Shown one piece after another: positions 8,762-16,756 of a stretch of 64,000 nt of DNA. The notes under the pieces were generated by a model. The model saw only the letters and a list, made by a program, of their open reading frames with translations, had not been told where the DNA came from and did no database searches. The position numbers were made by a program, and so were the translations under genes. The stretch is from contig CALWVN010000001.1 of the NCBI GenBank assembly GCA_944384995.1, positions 62,001-126,000 of the forward strand. Direction: 5' to 3'. The first letter of the stretch is position 1. Each line of letters begins with the position of its first letter. The stretch comes from an uncultured Clostridia bacterium (GTDB lineage: Bacteria > Bacillota > Clostridia > Oscillospirales > Acutalibacteraceae).

Positions 8762-10360
8762 ATGAAGAAGAGAAAAGTACTCGTTTCGCTGCTGCTGGCG
8801 CTAGTGCTCTTGTGCACGGCACTGCTGCCCGTGCTCGCGGCGACCACAGGGGAGGTGGTCACGCAAAGCAGCCCGCTGCGCGTGCGTTCGGGCCCCGGTA
8901 CGAATCACAGCGTTCTGTATCAGAACGGCGAGGTTGTGCAGCTGCCGAAGGGCAGCCAGGTCTCTATCTTGGAAGAAGTACCCTGCGACGACGGCAGTAC
9001 AAGCTATACGTGGTACAGGATTGAGGCCACCTTTAACGGCAAGATCGTTACGGGTTATGTTGCATCGATCTACGTTGCCGTGACATCAACAGATCCCGGC
9101 GACTCGGATGATACCGACGGCAGTGCAGCGATCGATATCTACGATGTTCCTGAACTGTATCGCCCGTATCTGATCGACTTAATGCAGGCACATCCGAATT
9201 GGACGTTCACGTTCTATGATACGGGGCTTGACTGGGACGACGTGCAGTACAACGAATCCTATGCGGGCGAACCGTTCCGCAATGTCATCAGTCCTTCTAC
9301 CAATAGCGCTTATCGTTATCAGAATGCAAACGGGCAGTATTTAAAATCCGCCGAAGGCTGGTACCAGGCGTCCGACCAGACCATAGCGTATTACATGGAT
9401 CCGCGTAATCTGATGACGGAATCGCGCATTTTCCAGTTCGAGCTGCTTTCCTATAACGAAGATCTGCAAACGCTTGCGGGCATCGAGGCGGTCTTGAAGG
9501 GTACATTTATGGACGGCAAGACCATCACCGCCACGGACGGTAGGCAGGTTACATACGCGCAGACAATCTTAGAAGCTGCGCGGCAGACCGGTACAAGCGC
9601 TTATTTCCTTGCGACCAAGATCATTCAGGAGGTCGGCAGGAACGGCAGCGGCTCCACAAGCGGCAACTATACCTGCAAAGACGGTTCTGTCATCACCGGG
9701 TATTATAATTTCTTTAATATCCAAGCGACCTCCGCGACCAACGACCCGATCAAGCAGGGCTTGCAATTTGCAATGGGCACCGACGCTGATGACCAGCGGC
9801 CGTGGAACACACCGTATAAGTCGATCGTCGGCGGGGCAACATGGATCACAAACGGCTATATTTCTGTCGGGCAGGACAGCATCTATCTTAAAAAATTTGC
9901 CGTGGTAAACGACAACGGCGACTTGTATTGGCACCAATACATGACCAATGTCCAAGCGGCGTGCAGCGAAGCGGGCATTACCTATAACGCTTATCGCGAC
10001 AACAATTTACTTTCGCAAAACTTTGTGTTTGCAATTCCCTTGTATGACAATCTGCCGGAGGAACGCTGCCGCTTGGTGGGGGATACCTCCGTCGACCCCG
10101 AACCGATACCCGATCCCGAGCCCGAACCCGAACCCGAACCGGAGCCTGAACCGGAACCCAGCGGCGTGACGGGTGATTTGGACGGCAACGGTATTGTGAA
10201 TGCTGCGGATGCACGGCGGGCGCTTCAAATCGCAGCAGACTTGCGCGATGTCAGCGATGCGCTCTTCCCACAGGCGGATGTGGACAAAAGCGGCACGGTG
10301 AATGCGACGGACGCACGCTGGATCTTGCAGGCAGCGGCAGGACTTCGCAATTTGGCTTGA
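8762..10360 (+). CDS. Secreted SH3b / beta-N-acetylglucosaminidase with C-terminal dockerin-like domain
   Basis: 532 residues with an AGAGGTG site and a clear signal peptide (MKKRKVLVSLLLALVLL, cleavage near VLAA). Order: SH3b domain (about 30-105; SPLRVRSGPGTNHSVL), a middle DUF and glucosaminidase-type catalytic region (about 130-430, with FLATKIIQEVG carrying the probable catalytic Glu), a Pro-Glu linker of PEPEPE repeats, and a dockerin-like module (last 60 residues) with two EF-hand-type calcium loops, DLDGNGIVNAAD and DVDKSGTVNATD. The enzyme should cut the glycan strand of peptidoglycan; the dockerin would let it bind a cohesin-bearing protein. No cohesin is seen in the window. A terminator follows. 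Confidence 0.9.
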   Translation: MKKRKVLVSLLLALVLLCTALLPVLAATTGEVVTQSSPLRVRSGPGTNHSVLYQNGEVVQLPKGSQVSILEEVPCDDGSTSYTWYRIEATFNGKIVTGYVASIYVAVTSTDPGDSDDTDGSAAIDIYDVPELYRPYLIDLMQAHPNWTFTFYDTGLDWDDVQYNESYAGEPFRNVISPSTNSAYRYQNANGQYLKSAEGWYQASDQTIAYYMDPRNLMTESRIFQFELLSYNEDLQTLAGIEAVLKGTFMDGKTITATDGRQVTYAQTILEAARQTGTSAYFLATKIIQEVGRNGSGSTSGNYTCKDGSVITGYYNFFNIQATSATNDPIKQGLQFAMGTDADDQRPWNTPYKSIVGGATWITNGYISVGQDSIYLKKFAVVNDNGDLYWHQYMTNVQAACSEAGITYNAYRDNNLLSQNFVFAIPLYDNLPEERCRLVGDTSVDPEPIPDPEPEPEPEPEPEPEPSGVTGDLDGNGIVNAADARRALQIAADLRDVSDALFPQADVDKSGTVNATDARWILQAAAGLRNLA

Positions 10361-10376
10361 CCAACGACCAACAAAA

Positions 10377-10411
10377 AACGGAGATCCGATTCGGCGGGTC
10401 TCCGTTTTTTT
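10377..10411 (+). terminator. Intrinsic terminator after the glucosaminidase gene
   Basis: AACGGAGATCC and GGGTCTCCGTT pair (one G-U pair) and are followed by a T-run at 10405-10411. It closes the wall-hydrolase gene run. Confidence 0.9.
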
Positions 10412-10438
10412 GCAGAGTTTCTACGGTATGTATAGACT
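10410..10438 (+). promoter_or_regulatory. Possible promoter of the phosphoesterase gene
   Basis: TTGCAG (10410-10415), 17-base spacer, TAGACT (10433-10438). It starts right at the T-run of the preceding terminator. The -10 box matches the consensus in four of six positions. Confidence 0.4.
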
Positions 10439-10514
10439 TTTTCGGCAAAATGTGTTAGGCTGTGACTGCAAAATACAGGCGGTAAAGTCTGCCAAAACGG
10501 AAAAGGAGATCTTC

Positions 10515-11759
10515 ATGCGTAACCCGAAGATCCAACGGATTTCAATCGATACACCTCTTTTAAAGATCGGCATTATTTCCGACACACAGCTGCCGCCGAC
10601 CAGAAGCGGGCTGAAAAAGAAAGATACCTATCTGCAAAGCCTGCGCCGCGCGCTTTCGGCATATCGGGAGATGCAGGCGGATATGGTGCTGTTTGCAGGC
10701 GACATCGGCGATCTGGGCACGCGTTTTGCCTTTCGCACATATCGCCGCGCGCTTCAGGAAGCCTTTGACGGTACACCGACCGTGGTGCAGACCATTTTGG
10801 GAAACCATGATTATTGGAACAAGAGCTTTTTAACTGCTGTGCCGCACCGCTATGCTTTTCGGCGCATTATCGGGCAGTCCCCGTGGACGCATTATGTGGT
10901 CAACGGATTCCATTTTATCGGTGCTTCGCCGAATTGCGGCAGTATGACGGCTGGCTACAAGAAAGTACTGCCATGGCTGAAAGAGGCTCTGGATACGGCG
11001 GCAGCGGAATCCGACGGCAAGCCGATCTTTGTAATGACGCACAACCAGCCGCGCGATACCTGTTACGGTGCGGACGAATGGGGCGATGATACGCTTGACG
11101 AGCTGTTCTCGCAGTATCCGAACCTTATCAGCTTCAGCGGGCACAGCCATTATTCGATCCTCGACGAGCGTTCGGTCTGGCAGGGGAAATACACCGTGTT
11201 CAGCACACAGTCGCTTTCATACACGGAGCTTGAAACGGGAAAAATCAACGGTACCATCCCGCCGAACACCGAGGAAACGCCGATGGGCTTCCTTTTGGAG
11301 CTTTCCGAAGATACCTTCCGTCTGCGCCGGCTGTGCTTTGCGGAAAACGGCGTGACCGAGGAAAAGCCGGATTGTCCGTGGGAATTCCCCATGCCGTATC
11401 AAAATGACGGCAGATATGCTTTTGACAAACGAAAGGCTGCAAACCGTCCGCCCGAAATGCGTGCGCAGACTGCACAGGCTGTGCTTGACGGCGGTGAAAT
11501 ACGTTTCACATTTGACGCAGGCGCGGATGACGACTTTGTGCACAGCTACAAGGTCGTGACAAACGACGGAAAGGAATTTCTCTTTTTCAGCGATTTTTAT
11601 AACGGGCTTACGCGCATGCGCGCGCGCGTTACACTGGCTTTGCCCGTATCACAGCTTTCGGAGGCCTCGCAAAGCGTCCGCATTTACGCGGTAGACAGCT
11701 GGGGCGAGCAAAGTGTGGATTTTGCCGAAACTGTTCTGCCGCAGCGTCCCGAAAAATAA
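10515..11759 (+). CDS. Calcineurin-like metallophosphoesterase
   Basis: 414 residues from the ATG at 10515, preceded by AAAAGGAG; longer in-frame extensions run back through the upstream terminator and are rejected. Metal-binding motifs of the family are in order: ISDTQ (D near residue 19), FAGDIGD, LGNHDYW, MTHNQP and FSGHSHY. A C-terminal beta region (about 310-414) looks like a fibronectin/Ig-type addition. There is no signal peptide, so it should act in the cytoplasm on a phosphomonoester or diester; the substrate cannot be told. The next gene's TTG start is 31 bases after this stop, so they may be co-transcribed. Confidence 0.88.
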   Translation: MRNPKIQRISIDTPLLKIGIISDTQLPPTRSGLKKKDTYLQSLRRALSAYREMQADMVLFAGDIGDLGTRFAFRTYRRALQEAFDGTPTVVQTILGNHDYWNKSFLTAVPHRYAFRRIIGQSPWTHYVVNGFHFIGASPNCGSMTAGYKKVLPWLKEALDTAAAESDGKPIFVMTHNQPRDTCYGADEWGDDTLDELFSQYPNLISFSGHSHYSILDERSVWQGKYTVFSTQSLSYTELETGKINGTIPPNTEETPMGFLLELSEDTFRLRRLCFAENGVTEEKPDCPWEFPMPYQNDGRYAFDKRKAANRPPEMRAQTAQAVLDGGEIRFTFDAGADDDFVHSYKVVTNDGKEFLFFSDFYNGLTRMRARVTLALPVSQLSEASQSVRIYAVDSWGEQSVDFAETVLPQRPEK

Positions 11760-11790
11760 AACTTGTAATAAAGCGAAAGGGGAGAACGAA

Positions 11791-12870
11791 TTGCCCTTAA
11801 AGCTGATTCGAAACGATATTACAAAGGTCACGTGCGATGCGATCGTCAACGCAGCAAATTCTACGCTCTTAGGCGGTGGCGGTGTCGACGGGGCAATCCA
11901 CAAAGCCGCGGGCAGGGGACTGCTGCTCGAATGTATGAAGCTCGGCGGCTGTAAGCCGGGGCAAGCCAAGATCACAGGGGGATATCGGCTTCCCTGCAAA
12001 TATGTTATCCATACCGTCGGGCCGAAGTGGCGCGGCGGCATAGACGGGGAGAAAGAGACGCTGCGATCCTGCTATCGGGAATCCCTGCGTCTTGCCGAAG
12101 CAAACGGGTGCGAGAGCATTGCTTTTCCGCTGATTTCTGCGGGGGTGTACGGCTATCCGAAAGCGCAGGCGTTCCGCGTGGCAGTCGATACCATCACCGA
12201 ATACCTGCTGACAAGCGATCTGCTCGTCTACCTCGTCATTTTCGATACAGCAATTTACCAGATCAGCGAAAAGCTCTACGGCGACATTGCCGCATATATT
12301 GATGATTGTTATGTAGAGCGGCACACCGACGCACAAGCAGAGCGAAACAGACGCATGTACGGCGTCGAGAGCATGCCGCTTGCGTCTGCCCCCACAGCCG
12401 TTCCCTTTGCACCTGAAAAGTCGAATGAAGACACGCTTTTGGCAGAGAACATAACCGCCGCATTTCAAATAACGCCCGAAATTCCCGGCGAACGGCAGCC
12501 CGACGATTTGGAACAGGCGCTGCGGCAGATGGATGAGAGCTTTTCGGAAATGCTGCTGCGCAAGATCGACGAAAAAGGCATGACGGACGCGGCGTGTTAT
12601 AAAAAAGCGAACATAGACCGTAAGCTGTTTTCTAAAATTCGCAGCAATCGGCTGTATAAACCAAGTAAGCCCACAGCCGTTGCTTTTGCCGTCGCGCTGG
12701 AACTGTCCCTTTCGGAGACCAAAGACCTCCTCCAAAAAGCGGGCTTTGCCCTGTCGCACAGCAGCAAGTTTGACATCATCGTGGAATACTTTATCCGCCA
12801 TGGCATTTTTGATATTTTTGAGATCAATGAAGCGCTGTTTGCGTTCGACCAAAACTTACTCGGGAGCTGA
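11791..12870 (+). CDS. Macro-domain protein with C-terminal helical (HTH-like) domain
   Basis: 359 residues from a TTG start at 11791, preceded by GAAAGGGGAG; translation then begins PLKLIRNDIT as macro domains do. The macro domain spans about 1-170 with DAIVNAANSTLLGGGGVDGAIH (first ADP-ribose loop), VGPKW, and SAGVYGYP (phosphate loop). Macro domains bind or hydrolyse ADP-ribose, O-acetyl-ADP-ribose or ADP-ribosylated protein. A low-complexity linker leads to a helical domain (about 262-359) with MTDAACYKKANIDRKLFSKI and ALELSLSETKDLLQKAGF, resembling a compact XRE-type helix-turn-helix found with macro and VWA proteins in Firmicutes. DNA binding is inferred, not shown. A VWA gene lies next. 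Confidence 0.88.
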   Translation: MPLKLIRNDITKVTCDAIVNAANSTLLGGGGVDGAIHKAAGRGLLLECMKLGGCKPGQAKITGGYRLPCKYVIHTVGPKWRGGIDGEKETLRSCYRESLRLAEANGCESIAFPLISAGVYGYPKAQAFRVAVDTITEYLLTSDLLVYLVIFDTAIYQISEKLYGDIAAYIDDCYVERHTDAQAERNRRMYGVESMPLASAPTAVPFAPEKSNEDTLLAENITAAFQITPEIPGERQPDDLEQALRQMDESFSEMLLRKIDEKGMTDAACYKKANIDRKLFSKIRSNRLYKPSKPTAVAFAVALELSLSETKDLLQKAGFALSHSSKFDIIVEYFIRHGIFDIFEINEALFAFDQNLLGS

Positions 12871-12912
12871 TTTGTCGCTTTCCAGGCGACCAAAACCATA
12901 TTCCAAAAAGGT

Positions 12913-12959
12913 ATACTGTGGCTGCAAGGTCAAAGATTTGCAGTCACAGTATTTTTTTT
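12913..12959 (+). terminator. Terminator or attenuator between macro and VWA genes
   Basis: A stem of about 15 base pairs (12913-12927 with 12938-12952, one G-U pair) followed by eight T (12952-12959). The T-run abuts the GGAGG (12960-12964) of the VWA gene. It can end the macro transcript or set how much VWA mRNA is made. Confidence 0.8.
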
Positions 12960-12972
12960 GGAGGTTTCAAAC

Positions 12973-13632
12973 ATGGAAGAAAACAGAAAGAATAACACAA
13001 CAGAGCTGGTATTCATCTTGGATCGCAGCGGCTCTATGTCCGGCTTGGAGGGCGACACCATCGGGGGCTTCAATGCAATGCTCGAGAAGCAGAAAAAGCA
13101 AACAGGCGATTGCTTTGTCACGACGGTGTTGTTCGATCATGAGATCATCACGCTGCATGACCGCCTGCCGCTTGCGCGCGTGCCGTTGATGACGGGAAAG
13201 GACTACACCGTGCGCGGCTGCACGGCGCTGCTCGATGCCGTGGGCAGCACAATCCGGCATATTGTGAACATCCACCGCTATGTGCGTCCCGAGGACGTTC
13301 CGGCACATACGCTGTTTGTCATCACCACCGACGGCATGGAAAACGCCAGCCATGTATTTTCTGCCGGTCAGGTTCGCGCCATGATCGAAAAAGAACGCGA
13401 CCAATACGGCTGGGAGTTCCTTTTCTTGGGTGCTAACATGGACGCCGTGCAGACCGCACGCGACTTTGGCATCCGGGAGGATCGCGCCGTGACCTATCAG
13501 TGCGACAGTGTGGGTACACAGCTAAATTATGAGGTGCTCAGTGATACCATCGGCAGTTTTCGCATGAATGCACCGCTTTCTGCCGATTGGAAAAGCCGCA
13601 TTGAGCAGGATGTGAAAAACCGAAAAGGGTAA
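12973..13632 (+). CDS. von Willebrand factor A (TerY-like) protein
   Basis: 219 residues from the ATG at 12973, which follows GGAGG at 12960-12964; an in-frame TTG at 12958 overlaps that site and is rejected. A single VWA domain fills the protein with a complete metal-ion-dependent adhesion site: DRSGS (DxSxS) near residue 16, the Thr in GCTALLDAVG, and the Asp in TTDGMENAS. There is no signal peptide or membrane segment, so it is cytoplasmic. Proteins of this kind sit in stress-response and tellurium-resistance-like gene sets as assembly or scaffold parts. It follows a macro-domain gene, suggesting a shared ADP-ribose-linked role; this is inference. Confidence 0.9.
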   Translation: MEENRKNNTTELVFILDRSGSMSGLEGDTIGGFNAMLEKQKKQTGDCFVTTVLFDHEIITLHDRLPLARVPLMTGKDYTVRGCTALLDAVGSTIRHIVNIHRYVRPEDVPAHTLFVITTDGMENASHVFSAGQVRAMIEKERDQYGWEFLFLGANMDAVQTARDFGIREDRAVTYQCDSVGTQLNYEVLSDTIGSFRMNAPLSADWKSRIEQDVKNRKG

Positions 13633-13650
13633 AATTACCGATAAAAAATG

Positions 13651-13687
13651 AACGGGACGAAAGCTTTGGCAGCGCTTTCGTCCCGTT
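13651..13687. terminator. Bidirectional terminator between VWA and nucleotidyltransferase genes
   Basis: Perfect 14-base arms (AACGGGACGAAAGC and its complement) around a nine-base loop, flanked by an A-run on the left and T-rich sequence on the right, between convergent genes. Confidence 0.85.
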
Positions 13688-13705
13688 TGCAATGTAATAT
13701 AATTT

Positions 13706-14251
13706 TTATTTTGCAAATCGCCGCAAAAAGTCATCTGCATCCAGTATGCCTTTTTGCAGTACCGCGTCATATACATCCATGCCGGTATACGCCGGATATC
13801 CATACAAACCACGGGCGCATAGTTCTTGCTTAATGGTAAGAATCCTTTCCCGATATATGGGATGCAGCCTTATCTGCTCGGAGACGCCGTCACAATATGC
13901 CTTTGCACGCTCAATTTCTTTCCGATCTAAAAACCAGAGATCCACGTTCCAAAGCGCTCCGTCGATGAAGCACTCAAAGCCGTGAAACCAAACTGTGTTT
14001 CCCTGTGCGTTTTGTTCTTCTTTCGCTTCGTACCAAGTGGGATGAAAAGCTTTTAGAATATAAGCCGATAAGGTGTACAGCTTTTCCGTGGTCATGGTCT
14101 CATTTTCTATGTCGATGTCCAAGTCGTTCCCAACCATTAAATCCATGCGACAGCTTCCGATGATATGCGGACGTCCGCATTGGCTTAACGCGCCGAGAAG
14201 TCCGTATTCATATAGAATTTTCCGAACCTGTGCTTGCCTTGCAGCGTCCAT
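13706..14251 (-). CDS. Nucleotidyltransferase-fold protein
   Basis: 181 residues, ATG preceded by GGGAGG. The N-terminal half has a helix followed by IGSCRMDLMVGNDLDIDI (about 31-48), the G-S...D-x-D signature of the polymerase-beta nucleotidyltransferase fold, then a third acidic region near WNVDLWFLD. The substrate is unknown; related lone proteins include aminoglycoside-type and tRNA- or protein-modifying nucleotidyltransferases. It is convergent with the VWA gene. A possible promoter is at 14298-14327. Fold assignment is good; activity is not certain. Confidence 0.75.
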   Translation of the reverse strand: MDAARQAQVRKILYEYGLLGALSQCGRPHIIGSCRMDLMVGNDLDIDIENETMTTEKLYTLSAYILKAFHPTWYEAKEEQNAQGNTVWFHGFECFIDGALWNVDLWFLDRKEIERAKAYCDGVSEQIRLHPIYRERILTIKQELCARGLYGYPAYTGMDVYDAVLQKGILDADDFLRRFAK

Positions 14252-14297
14252 TGCTTTTCCTCCCGCAAATCCCGATAACTGGTTTGCAGTTTTTTAT

Positions 14298-14327
14298 ATT
14301 CTACCATAAGCCGGTTGCATGCTTCAA
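14298..14327 (-). promoter_or_regulatory. Probable promoter of the nucleotidyltransferase gene
   Basis: On the minus strand: TTGAAG (14322-14327), 18-base spacer, TAGAAT (14298-14303), 46 bases before the start codon. Confidence 0.5.
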
Positions 14328-14393
14328 GGCTTTCACCGCAGAAAAGGACCCCGAAAAAAAGTAAAGAATATCAGCTGAAATGCAAATTTGTTG

Positions 14394-14422
14394 TTGCTTT
14401 TTCCCGGGAAATCCGTTATACT
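14394..14422 (+). promoter_or_regulatory. Promoter of tRNA-Leu
   Basis: TTGCTT (14394-14399), 17-base spacer, TATACT (14417-14422), 17 bases before the mature tRNA 5' end. Confidence 0.85.
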
Positions 14423-14439
14423 ATATTCACGTCAAAAAT

Positions 14440-14526
14440 GCCGGTGTGATGGAATTGGCAGACGTGCTGGACTCAAAATCCAGTGGTAGCGATACCGTAC
14501 CGGTTCGACCCCGGTCACCGGCACCA
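14440..14526 (+). tRNA. tRNA-Leu (anticodon CAA)
   Basis: An 87-base class II tRNA. The acceptor arms GCCGGTG (14440-14446) and CACCGGC (14516-14522) pair, followed by A and an encoded CCA. The anticodon stem CTGGA/TCCAG encloses CTCAAAA, giving anticodon CAA for UUG codons. The long variable arm and the GGTTCGACCCC T-arm are typical of tRNA-Leu. A promoter and a terminator bracket it, so it is a single-gene transcript. Confidence 0.97.
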
Positions 14527-14527
14527 G

Positions 14528-14573
14528 GCTGAGCCTGGACGCAATTCGCGTCCCAGGTTCAGCTTTTTCTTTT
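14528..14573 (+). terminator. Terminator of tRNA-Leu
   Basis: A long stem: GCTGAGCCT pairs with AGGTTCAGC and, past one bulged base, GGACGC with GCGTCC around AATTC. It is followed by TTTTTCTTTT, two bases after the tRNA CCA end. Confidence 0.9.
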
Positions 14574-14626
14574 GCCTTGCCCGCTCGCGCTTATAGTGGG
14601 TATTTTTTGTCAACGCTTTCCGGTCG

Positions 14627-14666
14627 AAAGCCTCGACACGCAATTCGCGTGCGGGGCTTTTCCTTT
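14627..14666. terminator. Second terminator-like hairpin with the same core as the tRNA terminator
   Basis: AAAGCCTCGACACGC pairs with GCGTGCGGGGCTTT around AATTC with one bulge, followed by TCCTTTT. Its core ACGCAATTCGCGT matches the tRNA-Leu terminator about 100 bases upstream. Confidence 0.6.
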
Positions 14667-14716
14667 TCGGAGAGTTTGGAGCTCGCGTCAAAAGCAATAT
14701 TTTATTAAAAGAAGAA

Positions 14717-14746
14717 AACGGCAACTTTCACACGAAAGCTGCCGTT
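14717..14746 (-). terminator. Terminator of the decarboxylase operon
   Basis: On the minus strand AACGGCAGCTTTC pairs with GAAAGTTGCCGTT (one G-U pair) and a TTTTCTTCTTTT tract follows. It lies 22 bases after the oadB stop. Confidence 0.85.
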
Positions 14747-14768
14747 CTCTATTTGTGTTGTTTTTGAC

Positions 14769-15962
14769 TCATTCAAACAGCATCAGCAAATACCCGGCTG
14801 CGACGGCGGAACCGATGACACCTGCCACATTCGGACCCATGGCGTGCATCAAAAGGAAGTTGGTCGCATTGTACTTACGTCCCTCTACCTGCGATACACG
14901 CGCCGCCATCGGTACGGCAGAAACGCCTGCAGAGCCGATAAGCGGGTTGATCTTACCTCTGGTAACAAGGTTCAAAAGCTTCGCAAACAGTACGCCGCCC
15001 GCCGTCGAAAAGGCGAATGCCAACAAACCGATCGCGATGATGAGCAGTGTTTTAAAATCCAAAAAGGTTTTGCCCTCCGCCGTTGCGCCTACCGAAACGC
15101 CCAAAAGGATCGTCACGATGTTGCAAAGCGAGTTCTGCGCCGTGTCACTCAGACGGTCGGTGACCCCGCTTTCCCGAAGCAGGTTGCCGAGCATCAGCAT
15201 ACCCAAAAGCGGCGCGACAGACGGCAGGAACAGTATGCACAGCACGGTGACAACAATGGGGAAAATGATTTTTTCCGCCTTGCTGACTTTGCGCAGCTGC
15301 TCCATTTTGATCTCGCGCTCTTTTTTGGTCGTCAAAAGACGCATGATCGGCGGCTGAATAAGCGGAATAAGCGCCATATAGGAGTATGCCGCCACGGCGA
15401 TGGGACCGAGCAAATGCGGCGCGAGCTTGGAGGTCAGATAGATCGCCGTCGGACCGTCCGCCCCGCCGATGATCGCGATAGACGCCGCTTCCCGCGCGGT
15501 AAAGCCTTCAAAGCCGGGAATCATATCGCTGCATACGGCGATGATGAACGCAACATAGATGCCGAGCTGCGCCGCAGCACCGAGCAAAAGGCTCGAAGGA
15601 TTTGCAAGCAGCGGCCCGAAATCAGTCATCGCGCCGACTGCTAAAAAGATCAGACAGGGGAATATACTGGATTTTACGCCGGAATATATCAGCCGCAAAA
15701 CGCCTGTATCATACCAGTGCGCGCCTTCCACGACCTCTCCCTCATAAGAGGAGAGCATCAGCGGATCTGCCATGATGTCCGGATAAACATTTACAAGCAG
15801 CATACCGAAAGCAATCGGCAAAAGCAAAAGCGGCTCAAATTTTTTGACGATCGCAAGGTATAAAAGGACAAAGGATACCGCGATCATCACCCAGTTTTGC
15901 CAGCCGAGCGACAAAAAACCGGATTTCTGTAAAAGTTCGGAGAGTGCATGAAAAACGGACAT
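14769..15962 (-). CDS. oadB: Sodium-pumping decarboxylase beta subunit (OadB/GcdB)
   Basis: 397 residues and about ten hydrophobic segments. It has the family signature [35 protein letters not shown] in outline, with GADGPT at its core, and the conserved Asp and Asn residues that take part in sodium transport. The subunit decarboxylates the carboxybiotin handed over by the carrier and uses the energy to pump Na+ out. It is the last gene of a four-gene operon (alpha, gamma-like, biotin carrier, beta) and starts 17 bases after the carrier's stop. Oxaloacetate as substrate follows from the alpha subunit; beta subunits alone do not tell. Confidence 0.93.
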   Translation of the reverse strand: MSVFHALSELLQKSGFLSLGWQNWVMIAVSFVLLYLAIVKKFEPLLLLPIAFGMLLVNVYPDIMADPLMLSSYEGEVVEGAHWYDTGVLRLIYSGVKSSIFPCLIFLAVGAMTDFGPLLANPSSLLLGAAAQLGIYVAFIIAVCSDMIPGFEGFTAREAASIAIIGGADGPTAIYLTSKLAPHLLGPIAVAAYSYMALIPLIQPPIMRLLTTKKEREIKMEQLRKVSKAEKIIFPIVVTVLCILFLPSVAPLLGMLMLGNLLRESGVTDRLSDTAQNSLCNIVTILLGVSVGATAEGKTFLDFKTLLIIAIGLLAFAFSTAGGVLFAKLLNLVTRGKINPLIGSAGVSAVPMAARVSQVEGRKYNATNFLLMHAMGPNVAGVIGSAVAAGYLLMLFE

Positions 15963-15979
15963 GGTGCCAATGCACCTCC

Positions 15980-16744
15980 TTATCCGATATAGGCGAGCGC
16001 TTCGTCCGTGGCGACTGTGCTGCCTTTGGTAGCGGTCACGCTTGTGACCGTGCCGGAAACAGGCGCGACGATTTCATTTTCCATCTTCATGGCTTCGAGT
16101 ACGAACATAACGTCGCCCTCGCTGACCGTCTGACCTGCCTGTACGTTTACACTCAGAATCGTGCCGGGCATCGGCGCATTGACCGCCGTGCCGGACGCGG
16201 GCGTCGCAGGTGCGGGCGCTGCGGCAGGAGCCGCCGGAGCCGGTGCGGGTGCGGCAACCGGAGCCGGAGCAGGCGCGGGAGCAGCAACAGGCGCAGGGAT
16301 GGGAGCAGGTGCTGCTGCGGGTGCAGCCGTCGCCGTGCCGCCGATGCTCGCAAGCAGTTCGTCGGTCGCGACCGTGCTGCCCTTGGTGGCAAGCACTGCC
16401 GAGATTTTGCCGTCACAGGGGGCGACGATCTCATTTTCCATTTTCATGGCTTCAAGCACAAAGAGAACTTCTCCTGCCTTGACGTCCTGCCCGACCGAGA
16501 CATTCACGCTCAAGACCGTGCCGGGCATCGGCGCTTTAATATCGGTGCCGCCCGTCACCGTAACGGCGGGTGCGGCAGGGGCGGCTTCGGCAGCAGGCGC
16601 GGGTGCCGCCGCAGGTGCGGCAGGTGCGGCAGCGGGAGCAGGTGCGGCGACAGCGGCGGGTGTGACTGCGGTCACAATCGCTTCGCTGTGTTCATCGACC
16701 TCTACCTCGTAGTTTTTGCCGTTCAATGTAACAATATACTTCAT
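15980..16744 (-). CDS. Biotin carrier subunit with two biotinyl domains
   Basis: 254 residues. A short N-terminal segment ([18 protein letters not shown]) is followed by an Ala-Pro linker, a biotinyl domain (about 68-135) with EAMKMEN and biotin Lys101, a second Ala-Pro linker, and a second biotinyl domain (about 187-254) with the same motif and Lys220. The two lysines are 119 residues apart. The carrier takes CO2 from the carboxyltransferase (oadA product) to the membrane beta subunit. One domain is usual; two in tandem would double the carrying sites or reach. It sits between the gamma-like and beta genes, with gaps of 12 and 17 bases. Confidence 0.93.
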   Translation of the reverse strand: MKYIVTLNGKNYEVEVDEHSEAIVTAVTPAAVAAPAPAAAPAAPAAAPAPAAEAAPAAPAVTVTGGTDIKAPMPGTVLSVNVSVGQDVKAGEVLFVLEAMKMENEIVAPCDGKISAVLATKGSTVATDELLASIGGTATAAPAAAPAPIPAPVAAPAPAPAPVAAPAPAPAAPAAAPAPATPASGTAVNAPMPGTILSVNVQAGQTVSEGDVMFVLEAMKMENEIVAPVSGTVTSVTATKGSTVATDEALAYIG

Positions 16745-16756
16745 GTGGCTTCTCCC

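Noticed and set aside
10110..10165. Tandem six-base units (GAACCC/GAGCCC) in the glucosaminidase gene.
   Set aside because: They code for a Pro-Glu linker before the dockerin-like domain; normal for secreted proteins, with no sign of a mobile element.
11869..12852. A 327-codon open frame antisense to the macro gene.
   Set aside because: No ribosome site, no recognisable domain, fully covered by a gene with clear macro motifs.
16190..16680. Repeated GCxGGxGC units that could suggest a tandem repeat or CRISPR-like array.
   Set aside because: They encode the Ala-Pro linkers of the carrier in frame, have no constant repeat-spacer pattern and match the two-domain layout.
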